Shown here in pieces: positions 26,601 to 34,475 of a stretch of 64,000 nucleotides of DNA. The stretch is from positions 62,001 through 126,000 of the forward strand of contig CAJXQC010000007.1 in the NCBI GenBank assembly GCA_913058495.1, in the 5' to 3' direction. Position 1 is the stretch's first letter. Every line of letters begins with the position of its first letter. The translations under genes and the position numbers were made by a program. The notes below the pieces were generated by a model that did no database searches, was not told the DNA's origin, and saw only the letters and a list, made by a program, of their open reading frames with translations. The stretch comes from an uncultured Balneola sp. Its GTDB lineage: Bacteria; Bacteroidota; Rhodothermia; Balneolales; Balneolaceae.

Positions 26601-27010
26601 TCGGTAGAAAGATCGATCGTCCAAACGGCTTCGCCACCTGAAGCATCTGAAATAAATACTACTTTGTTGCCGTCAGGGTTAAATCTCGGCTGGCTGTCAA
26701 ATTGCATGCCTTCCGTGATCTGAGTTGCTTCGCCACCTGAAATTGGAATAGTGTACAGATCTCCCAAAAAATCGAATACAATCGTTTCTCCATCAGGGCT
26801 TACATCCAAAGCGATCCATGATCCTTCATTCAGATCGAATGAGAATTCTCTTCCCGCTTCTAAAGGAAGATCTCCGTTTTTAATTTTTTCTTCTGTAGAA
26901 TCTGATTCGGCAGGCTCATCCTGTGCAATTGATGTGGTTGACAAAAATCCTGCAATTAAAAACACAGAAAGGATTAACTGAAAATATCGAAATGGCTTCT
27001 TAGCTGACAT
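23627..27010 (-). CDS. Exported TolB-like beta-propeller plus amidohydrolase fusion
   Basis: A 1127-residue periplasmic or secreted enzyme with a Sec signal ending SIAQ. Residues about 50-640 contain many PD40/WD40-like repeats of the type F-S/T-P-D-G-K (DVSPDGETIVFD, WSPDGKWIAFVTW, SNDGKRIVLV), expected to fold as one or two beta-propellers. A highly charged Lys/Glu/Asp linker follows at about 645-700. The C-terminal part is an imidazolonepropionase/adenine-deaminase-type amidohydrolase: GKTVVPGFVDTHAHFRHP with HxH, GHEHSFPVF, GSHGQLQG, and the closing GTIEVGKLADFVILDRDP. The substrate is unknown; related fusions are often annotated as secreted peptidase-like or cyclic-amide hydrolases. No partner gene adjoins. 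Confidence 0.9.
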   Translation of the reverse strand: MSAKKPFRYFQLILSVFLIAGFLSTTSIAQDEPAESDSTEEKIKNGDLPLEAGREFSFDLNEGSWIALDVSPDGETIVFDFLGDLYTIPISGGEATQITEGMQFDSQPRFNPDGNKVVFISDASGGEAVWTIDLSTEEMEKKQITKGKSNEYQSPEWAPDGKYIIASKNSPGSHKIWMYHVDGGSGTALVKEPGNMRMTEGAFSPDGRYIWFSRRSGTWNYNASLPQYQIATYDRETGDITTQGSRYGSTFRATPSNDGKWLVYGTRHDEHTGLVIRDLKTGSERWLAYPVQHDDQESRASRDVLPGISFTPDDKFVVASYGGKIWKIPTEGGDAVEIPFNVNGTIELGPELDFEYPISDSEEFTITQIRDAVPSPDGKMVAFTALNEVYTMEFPNGTPKKLVDLDETQAQPVWSPDGKWIAFVTWEPEGGKVYKVRSNGRNLTQLNKDNGVYQEPVWSNDGKRIVLVNGDSEGFRNATRRSAFRGTSNLIWLSADGSEDNFIAYSNGRSNPHFVKGNDRIFLSSFNGLTSIRWDGTDEKEHLKVQGSPAPGSSFSPRASWIRMAPEGDQALAQLGYDLYVVTVPQVGGEAPTIRVGGSSSFPTEKLTDIGAQFPAWGWEANNIHWSIGNAHIRYSLDDAEAYEDSVKAAKEMEKKKKEEGKDSDEDEEDKAEDAEEKSEDKKEKKKDEGYQPLEKRIEVQAKRDTPEGMIVLRGATAITMNGDEIIRNADILVENNRIKEVGARGSFEIPSGTEIMDMSGKTVVPGFVDTHAHFRHPVNLHRGQFWSYLTNLAFGVITTRDPQTATTDVLTYGDLVDAGELLGPRVYSTGPGVFSSENIKNLEHAQDVLKRYSSYYNTKTIKMYGAGNREQRQWIIEAAREQKLMPTTEGSLDFKENLTQVIDGYPGHEHSFPVFPLYSDVVDLVAFSNTAYTPTLLVAYGGPWTENYFYATERPHDNVKLNHFMPHENLDSRSRRRNAGWFMEEEYVHEEQSKVLKDIVESGGIAGVGSHGQLQGLGFHWELWAIQSGGLSEHDALKVATIHGAKAIGLERDLGTIEVGKLADFVILDRDPLQNIRNSNSVSYIMKNGRLYNANTLDQVFPVKEELGTFWWQNTGPMNVPGVKEK

Positions 27011-27096
27011 ATTAAAGTAGTTAGTAGTTGTTAACCTCTGAATCTAAATAATTTGACCGCCTAGCCCAACCGTTTTACAAGAGATAACAAAGGGCT

Positions 27097-27159
27097 AAAA
27101 CCACAGAGACCACAAAGGATTGAGAGCGCATTAAAATAATCTCTGTGCGCTTTGTGGTT
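27097..27159. repeat. CCACAGAGAC/CTTTGTGG imperfect inverted repeat
   Basis: AAACCACAGAGACCACAAAGG on the left and CTCTGTGCGCTTTGTGGTTT on the right can pair imperfectly around an AT-rich loop; only the outer 11 bp (AAACCACAAAG-like versus CTTTGTGGTTT) match well. It lies in the 200-bp gap between the divergent amidohydrolase and pyrF genes, 56 bp before the pyrF start. Confidence 0.6.
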
Positions 27160-27214
27160 TATTCAAACTTTCCTCTCAGGAAATGTTATCTTCTCGCTGA
27201 GTAAAATTATACCT

Positions 27215-28054
27215 ATGACATTCACTCAAAAACTTACATCTGCAGTAACTTCTTCGGGATCTACCTTATGTGTGGGGCTGGATCCAAACCTAAGTCTGTT
27301 ACCTGCATCTATAAAAGCTAAATTCAGTGAACCGGAAGAACAGGTTATCTTTTTCTGTAAATCTGTAATCGATCACACTCACGAATTTTGTGCAGCTTAC
27401 AAACCCAATTTGGCTTTTTTTGAAGCTTTAGGTTCATCGGGATTATCAGTATTTCATGAAGTACTGGCTCACATTCCTGAAAATCGTATTGTTATTTCTG
27501 ATGCCAAGCGTGGCGATATTAATACCACTGCCGAACACTACAAAAAATCTTTTTTTGATCAGTTTCACGTGGATGCCATTACCTTGAATCCGCTAATGGG
27601 TTTTGAAACTCTGGATGCCTTTACTAAAGATGAAACCAAAGGAATTTATGTCTTGGCTTTAACATCTAATCCCGGAGCAGATGATTTCCTGAAAAAACCT
27701 TTTGAAGGATTTGATATGATGGCTCAGTACATCGCTTCTGAACTAGAAAAAAGATCGTCATCTTCGAGTGCTCACCTGGGAATGGTGATCGGGGCCACAC
27801 AGGCCGAGCTTTCAAAATCCGTAACTGATCTTCATAAAAAAGCATCTTTACTGATTCCCGGAATTGGTGCTCAGGGTGGCTCAATCGAGGAATTGTCTAC
27901 TTCATTAAATGAACATGAAGGAATTCCATTGATCAATTCAAGTCGCGGAATTATTTATGCAGGAAGTGACCATGAAAACTGGACGGAACATGTAGCTCAC
28001 AAAGCCCTGGAAATGAAAGAAAAACTGAATATCATCACTAAGAGATATGTCTGA
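27215..28054 (+). CDS. pyrF: Orotidine 5'-phosphate decarboxylase (type 2)
   Basis: Converts OMP to UMP, the last step of de novo pyrimidine synthesis. [14 protein letters not shown] opens the barrel, [13 protein letters not shown] gives the first conserved Lys, and the catalytic [14 protein letters not shown] (Asp-x-Lys-Arg-Gly-Asp) is intact, followed by the phosphate-binding [10 protein letters not shown] and NSSRGI. The ATG at 27215 is preferred to a TTG/ATG further upstream at 27152 because the extra 21 residues run through the repeat. Length 279 fits the long PyrF form. The stop overlaps the rnhA start by 8 bp. Confidence 0.95.
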   Translation: MTFTQKLTSAVTSSGSTLCVGLDPNLSLLPASIKAKFSEPEEQVIFFCKSVIDHTHEFCAAYKPNLAFFEALGSSGLSVFHEVLAHIPENRIVISDAKRGDINTTAEHYKKSFFDQFHVDAITLNPLMGFETLDAFTKDETKGIYVLALTSNPGADDFLKKPFEGFDMMAQYIASELEKRSSSSSAHLGMVIGATQAELSKSVTDLHKKASLLIPGIGAQGGSIEELSTSLNEHEGIPLINSSRGIIYAGSDHENWTEHVAHKALEMKEKLNIITKRYV

Positions 28055-28502
28055 TTTACCCGAAGTAATTGTATACACCGATGGAGCTTGCAGCGGAAAT
28101 CCCGGTCCGGGCGGTTGGGGAGCCATCCTGATCTGGAATGGAAAAGAAAAAGAACTTTCGGGTGGTGATCCAGCTACTACCAACAACCGCATGGAAATGA
28201 AAGCGGTGATCGAAGCGTTGAAAGCCATGAAGAAACCGTGTCATGTTAAAATTCACAGTGATAGTGCGCTTATCATCAACGCTATGACCAAAGGATGGAT
28301 CGAAAACTGGCAGAAAAAAGGATGGCGAAAAGCCGACAAAAAACCGGTCGAGAACAAAGAGCTTTGGGAACAGATGTTAGCTGCAATAAAACCCCATAAA
28401 GTAAGCTGGATCAAAGTAAAAGGACACTCGGGATTGGAATTGAACGAAAGAGTGGATCAGTTGGCGGTTGCTGAATCGCTCAAATTAAAGATGAAAAATT
28501 AA
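28047..28502 (+). CDS. rnhA: Ribonuclease HI
   Basis: Degrades RNA in RNA-DNA hybrids. The four catalytic acidic residues are in the expected contexts: [18 protein letters not shown] (Asp), [13 protein letters not shown] (Glu), [11 protein letters not shown] (Asp), and [11 protein letters not shown] (Asp). The basic-protrusion helix [22 protein letters not shown] is present in part as [12 protein letters not shown]. Length 151 is normal. It overlaps pyrF by 8 bp, so expression is likely coupled to it. Confidence 0.97.
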   Translation: MSDLPEVIVYTDGACSGNPGPGGWGAILIWNGKEKELSGGDPATTNNRMEMKAVIEALKAMKKPCHVKIHSDSALIINAMTKGWIENWQKKGWRKADKKPVENKELWEQMLAAIKPHKVSWIKVKGHSGLELNERVDQLAVAESLKLKMKN

Positions 28503-28530
28503 AAATTGGGTGTTGCCAATTCTTAATTTT
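28495..28530 (+). terminator. AT-rich hairpin at the rnhA stop codon
   Basis: AAAATTAAAAATTGG and CCAATTCTTAATTTT pair in 14 of 15 positions around a 6-nt loop. The hairpin includes the rnhA stop and ends in TTTT, so it may be a terminator. A similar AATTGG/CCAATT palindrome lies after the ALDH gene (10611-10629). Confidence 0.55.
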
Positions 28531-28582
28531 GGATAGGCTTAGGCAGAATAATAAGAGATTAAGCTTAAAGTTAAATTACCGT

Positions 28583-28795
28583 TTATTTATTGCTTCCAAA
28601 CTCCAAGCCGCTTTGATAAGCTTCAGAAATAGCAGAGATATCAATAAAGATGATACCCACTGCAATCAGTATCAAACTGACAATCAGCATTTTTAACCTA
28701 TACTCCTTGTACTTTTTAAAAAAGCTCACAAGAAAAAGAATAACTCCCCCTATCAAACTAAGATCTATTAAAATACCAGTAATGAGATCACCCAT
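28583..28795 (-). CDS. Small two-helix membrane protein, unknown function
   Basis: A 70-residue ORF with two hydrophobic helices (about residues 5-25 and 35-53) separated by a basic loop KKYKEYRLK, obeying the positive-inside rule. Nothing in the sequence identifies a family. It stands alone between rnhA and a repeat island, so it is less certain to be a gene. Confidence 0.4.
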   Translation of the reverse strand: MGDLITGILIDLSLIGGVILFLVSFFKKYKEYRLKMLIVSLILIAVGIIFIDISAISEAYQSGLEFGSNK

Positions 28796-28920
28796 TTCAG
28801 ACTACCTTTTAATTAATATTACTCACTTCTTAAAAAGCATACCCAAAAAATAATTCATAAGAAAGTTATTCATGCAGATCTTTCTTCCGAATATTTAAGA
28901 ATTTAGAATTGTGAATTAGG

Positions 28921-29204
28921 GTCATTCCGAACATGTTTCGGAAACTTATACCAACGGCTCCATCCTGATTACAAACTAGTACAGTTATAAATCGAAACAA
29001 GCTTCTTAGTTGGAGCAGGAACTCTTGTTTGTTTTCTCAATCAGGAGATTGGGAAAGAGGATAATTCTTTAACTAAATATGTTCTTGTTTAGGCGTCCCC
29101 TTCCCTCGGAGAAGGGAAGGGTTATAAACTAAAGGAGGAATGAATTACTGAGGCGTAATCAAAGATCAAGCTCGAAACAGATCCTGAAACAAGTTCAGGA
29201 TGAC
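28921..29204. repeat. Repeat island bounded by inverted GTCAT repeats
   Basis: No gene is seen from 28803 to 29253. The left edge at 28921-28943 begins GTCATTCCGAACATGTTTCG; the right edge at 29179-29204 ends TTCAGGATGAC. Between them are CCCTTCCC/GGGAAGGG near 29097-29121 and other short stems. Edges inverted in this way suggest one composite unit or two repeats that landed together. Confidence 0.7.
29179..29204 (-). repeat. GTCATCCTGAAC-type 26-bp repeat, copy 2
   Basis: Exact reverse complement of 10647-10672 over all 26 bases. Located 50 bp from the tsaD stop. Confidence 0.92.
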
Positions 29205-29253
29205 GGATGGCCTTATTCCTTATCTTTCATTTTTAATCTTAAATCTTTAATTC

Positions 29254-30237
29254 CTACAAGGAAGCAAAAGGTCTTATTTCCATTCCATCATACTCACCGA
29301 GTTCGGCTTTCATTTTTCCAGTGATGGCGATCATAGCAGCGTTGTCTGTGCAGTAAGTAATCTTTGGAATATGGAGCGAAAGTCCCATTTTCTCAGCCAG
29401 TTTTTCTGTTTTAGAACGAAGCAAGGAATTAGCTGAAACTCCTCCGGCTAGTGCTATCGTTTTCACTCCGGTTTGTTCTACCGCTCGCTTCAGTTTCTTG
29501 ACCAATACTTCTGTAATCGCTTCCGATACACTTGCACAAAGATCATTCAGATTTTCTTCTATAAATCCTTCTTCCTGATCCTGAACAAAATACAATGCGC
29601 TTGTCTTTAATCCCGAAAAACTAAAATCCAATCCTTCCCTCAACAAAGCCTGAGGAAATTTGTGGAATTTTGGATTTCCGTTTTGGGAAAGTTTATCCAT
29701 AGTTGGTCCGGCAGGATATTCCAGTCCAAAGACCTTCCCGATCTTATCAAAAGCTTCACCTGCGGCGTCGTCTCTGGTTTTTCCAAGGATCTCATGCTCG
29801 AACGGAGCCTTTACATGAACAAGCTGTGTATGCCCACCGGAAACAGTTAGTGATATAAACGGAAACTCCGGTTCGTTATCAATAAAGTTGGCATAAATGT
29901 GCGCATCCATATGATTCACTCCAATAATCGGAATATCATTTGCCAGCGCCATTCCTTTAGCAAAGCACAATCCCACAAGCAATGAACCCATCAATCCGGG
30001 CCCTTGAGTTACTGCAATCAGATCGATCTCATTTATTGAGATTTTTGCTTCATCCAGTGCTTGTTGCACAGTTTGTGATATCGTTGTCTGATGCGCTCTG
30101 GATGCCAGCTCCGGAACCACGCCTCCGAATTTTATATGAATCGCCTGAGAAGCAATTACATTGGATTGCATACCTCGTTTAGTTAAAACGGCAGCTGAAG
30201 TGTCATCACAGGAAGATTCGATTGCTAAAATATTCAT
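29254..30237 (-). CDS. tsaD: tRNA N6-threonylcarbamoyladenosine transferase
   Basis: Catalyses transfer of the threonylcarbamoyl group to A37 of ANN-decoding tRNAs. The ASKHA fold and metal site are complete: ILAIESSCDDTSAAVL at the start, GVNHMDAHIYANF with the His-x3-His metal ligands, SGGHTQLV, DDAAGEAFDKIGKVFGL, LAGGVSANSLLR, and CTDNAAMIA with the last Asp ligand. Length 327 is standard. It stands alone, divergent from the exported protein gene at 30330. Confidence 0.97.
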   Translation of the reverse strand: MNILAIESSCDDTSAAVLTKRGMQSNVIASQAIHIKFGGVVPELASRAHQTTISQTVQQALDEAKISINEIDLIAVTQGPGLMGSLLVGLCFAKGMALANDIPIIGVNHMDAHIYANFIDNEPEFPFISLTVSGGHTQLVHVKAPFEHEILGKTRDDAAGEAFDKIGKVFGLEYPAGPTMDKLSQNGNPKFHKFPQALLREGLDFSFSGLKTSALYFVQDQEEGFIEENLNDLCASVSEAITEVLVKKLKRAVEQTGVKTIALAGGVSANSLLRSKTEKLAEKMGLSLHIPKITYCTDNAAMIAITGKMKAELGEYDGMEIRPFASL

Positions 30238-30329
30238 TCATCAAAGATAACCACATAATCACTTAACTGCATTTTACTTGTATCAATTACCACAAAATGT
30301 TTAATTGAAGTGTCACCAATTCTAATATT

Positions 30330-30830
30330 ATGAAAATACGATCATCCCTCCTCCTTCTGTTTATAGTTTTTATAAGTTCTTCTCTATTTGCACAAAATGA
30401 AGTTGAGACCGAACGACATTCCCTGATTGGTATCAAAAAATTTGGCATTTCTGTTGAAATAGAAAAACCAATCCGTTTAAAAGAAGCCACACTAAATCCG
30501 GCTCAAATACAAAAGAAGATCAATGAAAGCTTTGAGACCCTTCCGGTAACATTGTTAAGTTTTAACGAGCTTAAGCAATCCTTTTATAATCCGTTTTTCT
30601 ATGTTCATGTAAACATCATGCAAGCTGAAGATGGTATTTATCCGTTTTCTATAGAAATGAGATTTTATCAGCCTATAAAGCTAAGTTTAAAAAATGATGT
30701 GGAAAGTATGGCTTCCACCTGGCATTCCGGTTATGTGGGAATGGTTTCTTTTGACCGAGTAAATGAGATAGCAGAAGTTGTGGTTGAAGCTACCAAAGAA
30801 TTTAAAGAAGAATTTGAAAGGTTAAACTGA
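30330..30830 (+). CDS. Exported hypothetical protein
   Basis: A 166-residue protein with a typical Sec signal (MKIRSSLLLLFIVFISSSLF, then AQ). The mature part has a GIKKFGISVEIEK opening strand and mixed alpha/beta character, ending with an acidic helix (EVVVEATKEFKEEFERLN). I cannot name a family. Its TGA is followed without a gap by the ATG of the MmcQ/YjbR-type gene. Confidence 0.7.
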   Translation: MKIRSSLLLLFIVFISSSLFAQNEVETERHSLIGIKKFGISVEIEKPIRLKEATLNPAQIQKKINESFETLPVTLLSFNELKQSFYNPFFYVHVNIMQAEDGIYPFSIEMRFYQPIKLSLKNDVESMASTWHSGYVGMVSFDRVNEIAEVVVEATKEFKEEFERLN

Positions 30831-31187
30831 ATGAATATTGAAGAATACAGAAATTTTTGTTTGGCTATGCCCGGTGTAACTGAGGGATTTCCCTTTGGAC
30901 CCGAAACTATGGTCTTTAAAGTAATGGATAAGATGTTTGCGCTCACCAATATTGAAACGTATGATTTTGTGAACCTGAAATGTGATCCGGAACGCGCTGT
31001 TACACTTAGAGAAGAATATGAGGGAATAAGTCCGGGATGGCACATGAATAAAGTTCACTGGAATTCCGTTAAAACATCCGCGGATGTTGAAAATGAGCTG
31101 TTTAAAGAACTCATTCGTCATTCATATGAACTTGTAGCTTCATCTTTACCAAAAAAACTCAGAACGGAACTTAGTCTTCTTTCTTAG
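30831..31187 (+). CDS. MmcQ/YjbR family protein
   Basis: A 118-residue CyaY-like fold protein of the YjbR family. Conserved stretches: CLAMPGVTEGFPFGPETMVFKV, FALTNIE, VNLKCDPERAVTLREEYEGI (in part), and PGWHMNKVHWNSV. YjbR members are annotated as DNA-binding but the function is not established. Start adjoins the preceding stop (TGAATG). The last 17 bp overlap the convergent membrane-protein gene. Confidence 0.9.
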   Translation: MNIEEYRNFCLAMPGVTEGFPFGPETMVFKVMDKMFALTNIETYDFVNLKCDPERAVTLREEYEGISPGWHMNKVHWNSVKTSADVENELFKELIRHSYELVASSLPKKLRTELSLLS

Positions 31188-31494
31188 CTGTTTCCCTTTT
31201 TCCGGGAATAAGCCGGCCTAAGGTTTTTTTAAGAAACATTGTGAAAAATTCCCTCTGACCAAAAATAACTCCATACACATACAAAAACACATTGTATAAA
31301 GGCAGAATTGTAAAAACCCAGATTACAGCACGTTGCCAGAATGGAAAGTCATCCGTAATTCCCAACATCTCGAAAACAAACTTACGAGCGTACAGAGCTG
31401 TGAATCCTGTACAAGCAAAAACAATTAATATAATGAATACCTGAAATGTACTTTCGATACCCCAACGAGATTTCAATTTGTCAATAAGACTCAT
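31171..31494 (-). CDS. Small membrane protein (DUF6787-like)
   Basis: A 107-residue protein with three hydrophobic segments (about residues 17-38, 52-75, with a short third part) and a basic C-terminal tail (KKTLGRLIPGKRE). WGIESTFQVFIILIVFACTG and ITDDFPFWQR, GQREFF resemble a small conserved Bacteroidota membrane family that I associate with DUF6787; function unknown. Its end overlaps the MmcQ/YjbR gene by 17 bp. Confidence 0.65.
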   Translation of the reverse strand: MSLIDKLKSRWGIESTFQVFIILIVFACTGFTALYARKFVFEMLGITDDFPFWQRAVIWVFTILPLYNVFLYVYGVIFGQREFFTMFLKKTLGRLIPGKRETAKKED

Positions 31495-31620
31495 TTAAAA
31501 AAATTTTACTTCTCTTTTTTGAACAGTTAACTCGTAAAGAACGAGCTATTTAGTGTTCTAATTTACTTAAAACAAATGAATTAATGCCGATAAATATGTT
31601 GCAATTACACATTACACGAA

Positions 31621-31637
31621 TTAGCTTCCGAAGCTAA
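31621..31637. promoter_or_regulatory. Perfect palindrome just before the channel gene
   Basis: TTAGCTTC-C-GAAGCTAA, 8-bp arms around one base, ending 3 bp before the TTG start at 31641. It could be an operator or an RNA hairpin that hides the start; it is also in the normal ribosome-binding zone. Confidence 0.4.
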
Positions 31638-31640
31638 CTA

Positions 31641-32300
31641 TTGAAGGACATAATTGGTTTATTCTTGGGTTTAAGAAATAATAAATACTTGGTAGAACTC
31701 GTAGGGAGCTATTTTTTAGTTCTTACATATGGGATATCCGGAGACGCTTTTGCGATCGGGTTTATACTAAGTGCGTTCATTTATATCGGAGCTTTAACTT
31801 CAGGTGCACACTACAATCCTGCCATAAGTGTAGGTGCTTTTTTTCTTAAGCGCATTACTGCCACCGAACTTTTGGGATATATTGTTTCTCAACTTGTAGG
31901 AGCTTTTTTAGCTGCTTCCAGTATTCTTCTCATTTCTTCTTATGTATTTTATGTGGAAACGCCCATCAATTCTTTGTTCTATGAACAACTTGGAGTTGAG
32001 ATACTTTTAACTTTTGTGCTCGCCTTAGTTGCATATGTTGCATGGATCGGAAACCCGAATCACAAAAGTGTAGCCACTTATTCTTTTATTATGGGCTTTA
32101 CACTTGTTGCGCTTTATATGATGGCTGAAAATATCTCAGGAGCTGTTTTCAATCCTGCTATATCTATCGGAACCTCTGTTCTTGATTACTTTTTAGGAGG
32201 AGCTTCGTACACAGATATCCCTGTTTACACTATTGCTCCAATAGTTGGTGCTACTTTAGCTGCTTTTATGTATAAATTTATTCTTGAGGATGAGTACTAA
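31641..32300 (+). CDS. Aquaporin-like MIP channel lacking the selectivity-filter Arg
   Basis: A 219-residue six-helix channel of the major intrinsic protein family. The two half-helix loops are present: SGAHYNPAISVG in the first half and SGAVFNPAISIG in the second. In water and glycerol channels the second NPA is followed by Arg, the core of the ar/R selectivity filter; here it is Ile. The channel may therefore pass something other than water or glycerol, or have altered charge exclusion. The start is a TTG at 31641; the preceding sequence has no better start. Its 3' end overlaps the histidine kinase gene by 23 bp, convergent. Confidence 0.85.
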   Translation: MKDIIGLFLGLRNNKYLVELVGSYFLVLTYGISGDAFAIGFILSAFIYIGALTSGAHYNPAISVGAFFLKRITATELLGYIVSQLVGAFLAASSILLISSYVFYVETPINSLFYEQLGVEILLTFVLALVAYVAWIGNPNHKSVATYSFIMGFTLVALYMMAENISGAVFNPAISIGTSVLDYFLGGASYTDIPVYTIAPIVGATLAAFMYKFILEDEY

Positions 32301-33681
32301 GCGTAAAGCTGAACGTACTTCCTACACCAACCTCGCTTGCTACGATAACTTCAGACTCATGAGCTTTTAAGATCCTTTTCACTACCGCAAGCCCTAAACC
32401 TGTGCCTCCTTTATCTCTGGAACGCGCTTTATCTGTTCTGTAAAAACGATCAAATAATCTGTCAAGATGTTCCTTGGCTATGCCGATTCCCGTATCCTTC
32501 ACGGAAACAGTAACTGCATTTTTATGCTCTTTTAAAGATATAGCTATCTGACCCTCATTAGTATACTTGATAGCGTTTGAAAGTAAATTCTCGATCACCT
32601 GCTCAATCTTATCAGCATCACCGACCACATACGATGTCAGATCAGAATCCACAGTAATATTAATACCTTTCTCTACTGCGACTGGCTTGTGGATCTCTAT
32701 AAGACCATCTATAATTTGTTTAAGATCAAACTCTTTCTTTTCAACAAAATTTTGATCGAAATCGTATTTCTGAAGCGTTTTAATTTCTTCAAACAATCGA
32801 GTGATCCGGTTTATTTGCCTTTTTGCCTGCTGATGATATTTCGACTTATCCTCAATAGATAGGTTCTCTAATTCTATCATCTCCAAAGAGCCGGAGATCG
32901 TATGAAGAGGGTTTCTCACTTCATGTGTGATATCAGCAAAAAACTGATTCTGTTTCTCATTCAGCTCTTTCAGTTTTTCGTTGTCAGACTTTAAAGTCCC
33001 TGCCATTTGGTTCAGCGAATCAGCAAGTGTACCAAACTCGTCAGACCGTTTTAAATGAATTTCACGGTCTAAATTCCCTTTAGATATATCCAACGCAGCT
33101 TCTTTAAGTTGTGTGATCGGCTTGGCCAGATACCGTGCAAAGTAAAAACTTAAAATAAATACAACCAGAATAGATCCCACCATGGCGCCGTATATCAAAT
33201 GACGAATACTGGCTTCTGCTGCATATAACTCGTCTTTTGGCTGGCTGATTCGCAGATATCTTGCCGCTGTTTCATTATTCTGAATCTGCTCAAAAGCCAC
33301 CAGATTTTCTAACTCTTCTTTATTAATGATGACGGGTTTATCGGAAGCAATGAGTTCCCTTCTGATCTCATCATTCAAAAATTCCGAAGCATCCACAAAT
33401 CCGGTATCCGGATAGGCGATCAATTGCTCTCCTAAAGAATCGAACACCGCTACATTATATCCGGTTAAATCTGATACAAACTTAGCTTCACTGAACAAGT
33501 TCTGATCCTGCCCCGGTCTTTCAAAAGAAGTTGCAAACGTATGTGCATCACTTTCGAATTTTTGGATAGCTTCTTCCAACAAAAAAGAGCGTATACTTAA
33601 AATAGCATATGAGCTTATTGCCACCACTCCAATACTGAGCAAGGTAATGTAAGTAACCGCTAATTTGGATTGGATATTCAT
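32278..33681 (-). CDS. Sensor histidine kinase of a two-component system
   Basis: Membrane kinase, 467 residues. A first helix (about 8-30), a periplasmic sensing region of about 135 residues, a second helix (about 165-185), then HAMP (KPITQLKEAALDISKGNLD). The kinase core has DITHEVRNPLHTI (phospho-His), NLLSNAIKYTNEG (N box), KDTGIGIA (G1), and GTGLGLAVVKRIL (G2). It overlaps the upstream response regulator by 4 bp (ATGA), so the two are coupled. The signal is not identifiable from the sensing region. Confidence 0.95.
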   Translation of the reverse strand: MNIQSKLAVTYITLLSIGVVAISSYAILSIRSFLLEEAIQKFESDAHTFATSFERPGQDQNLFSEAKFVSDLTGYNVAVFDSLGEQLIAYPDTGFVDASEFLNDEIRRELIASDKPVIINKEELENLVAFEQIQNNETAARYLRISQPKDELYAAEASIRHLIYGAMVGSILVVFILSFYFARYLAKPITQLKEAALDISKGNLDREIHLKRSDEFGTLADSLNQMAGTLKSDNEKLKELNEKQNQFFADITHEVRNPLHTISGSLEMIELENLSIEDKSKYHQQAKRQINRITRLFEEIKTLQKYDFDQNFVEKKEFDLKQIIDGLIEIHKPVAVEKGINITVDSDLTSYVVGDADKIEQVIENLLSNAIKYTNEGQIAISLKEHKNAVTVSVKDTGIGIAKEHLDRLFDRFYRTDKARSRDKGGTGLGLAVVKRILKAHESEVIVASEVGVGSTFSFTLSTHPQE

Positions 33682-34379
33682 CGTTTCAAATACTCTCTGT
33701 TAAAACCATACCCAAGACCACGGTAAGTTTTTATAAGCTTTTCCTCACCCTTCATTTTGATGCGCAGATTCTTGATATGTACATCTACAGTTCGGTCAAA
33801 AATGTACTTCTCCTCATCTGTGATATGTTGTAAGATCTCAGCGCGAGAATACACTATTTTCGGATGCTTGAAAAACAGTTCTGCAATCAAATATTCCGTG
33901 TGAGTAAGATCTATCAACTCTTCATTGATGAACATCTGTTTTGTTTCCGTATCCAGATAAACGTGGTCGTATTTCAGCCAATGTGCTTTTTCAGGATTCA
34001 TTCTCCTTAACTGAGATTCGATCCTGGCTTTAATCAGATTTAAACTTGCGGGTTTTTTTATATAATCATCTGCTCCCAGATTCAACCCCTCAATTTCATC
34101 TACCTCTTCATCCTTTGCTGTCAAAAAAAGAACCGGAATGTCAGCGAGCACCGGATGCTGCCGAATATGTCTGCAAATCTCTTTACCATCATGATTAGGA
34201 ACCATGATATCTAATATCGCCAAATCAATTTCATGAGCTTTATCTTCTATAAGCTGAAGAGCTTTTTTACCTTCCTGTGCCCATAATACTGAATAATCTT
34301 TCAGTTCCAGAAAATTAGCCAGCATCCCTCCTGACTCAATTTCATCTTCAACAAGTAAAATGGTTTTTGCTTCCGTCAC
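33678..34379 (-). CDS. OmpR-family response regulator
   Basis: Partner of the overlapping kinase. The receiver domain begins ILLVEDEIESG with the acidic pair, has the phospho-Asp in LAILDIMVPNHDG, the LTAKD threonine and a KKPASLN lysine. The DNA-binding winged helix follows: LTHTEYLIAELFFKHP, VYSRAEILQHI, and DRTVDVHIKNLRIKM. I place the start at the GTG at 34379 (MTEAKTILLVEDE), because the longer reading to 34448 adds a non-domain stretch and would nearly close the divergent promoter gap. Either start is possible. Confidence 0.93.
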   Translation of the reverse strand: MTEAKTILLVEDEIESGGMLANFLELKDYSVLWAQEGKKALQLIEDKAHEIDLAILDIMVPNHDGKEICRHIRQHPVLADIPVLFLTAKDEEVDEIEGLNLGADDYIKKPASLNLIKARIESQLRRMNPEKAHWLKYDHVYLDTETKQMFINEELIDLTHTEYLIAELFFKHPKIVYSRAEILQHITDEEKYIFDRTVDVHIKNLRIKMKGEEKLIKTYRGLGYGFNREYLKR

Positions 34380-34475
34380 TGTTCGGCTATAAATTTGTGT
34401 TCTCCTTAAAAATACTAATATTAGCGCTTCAAATTTAACGGAATACATAAACTTTCCATTCTCTAAGCTTGCTTA

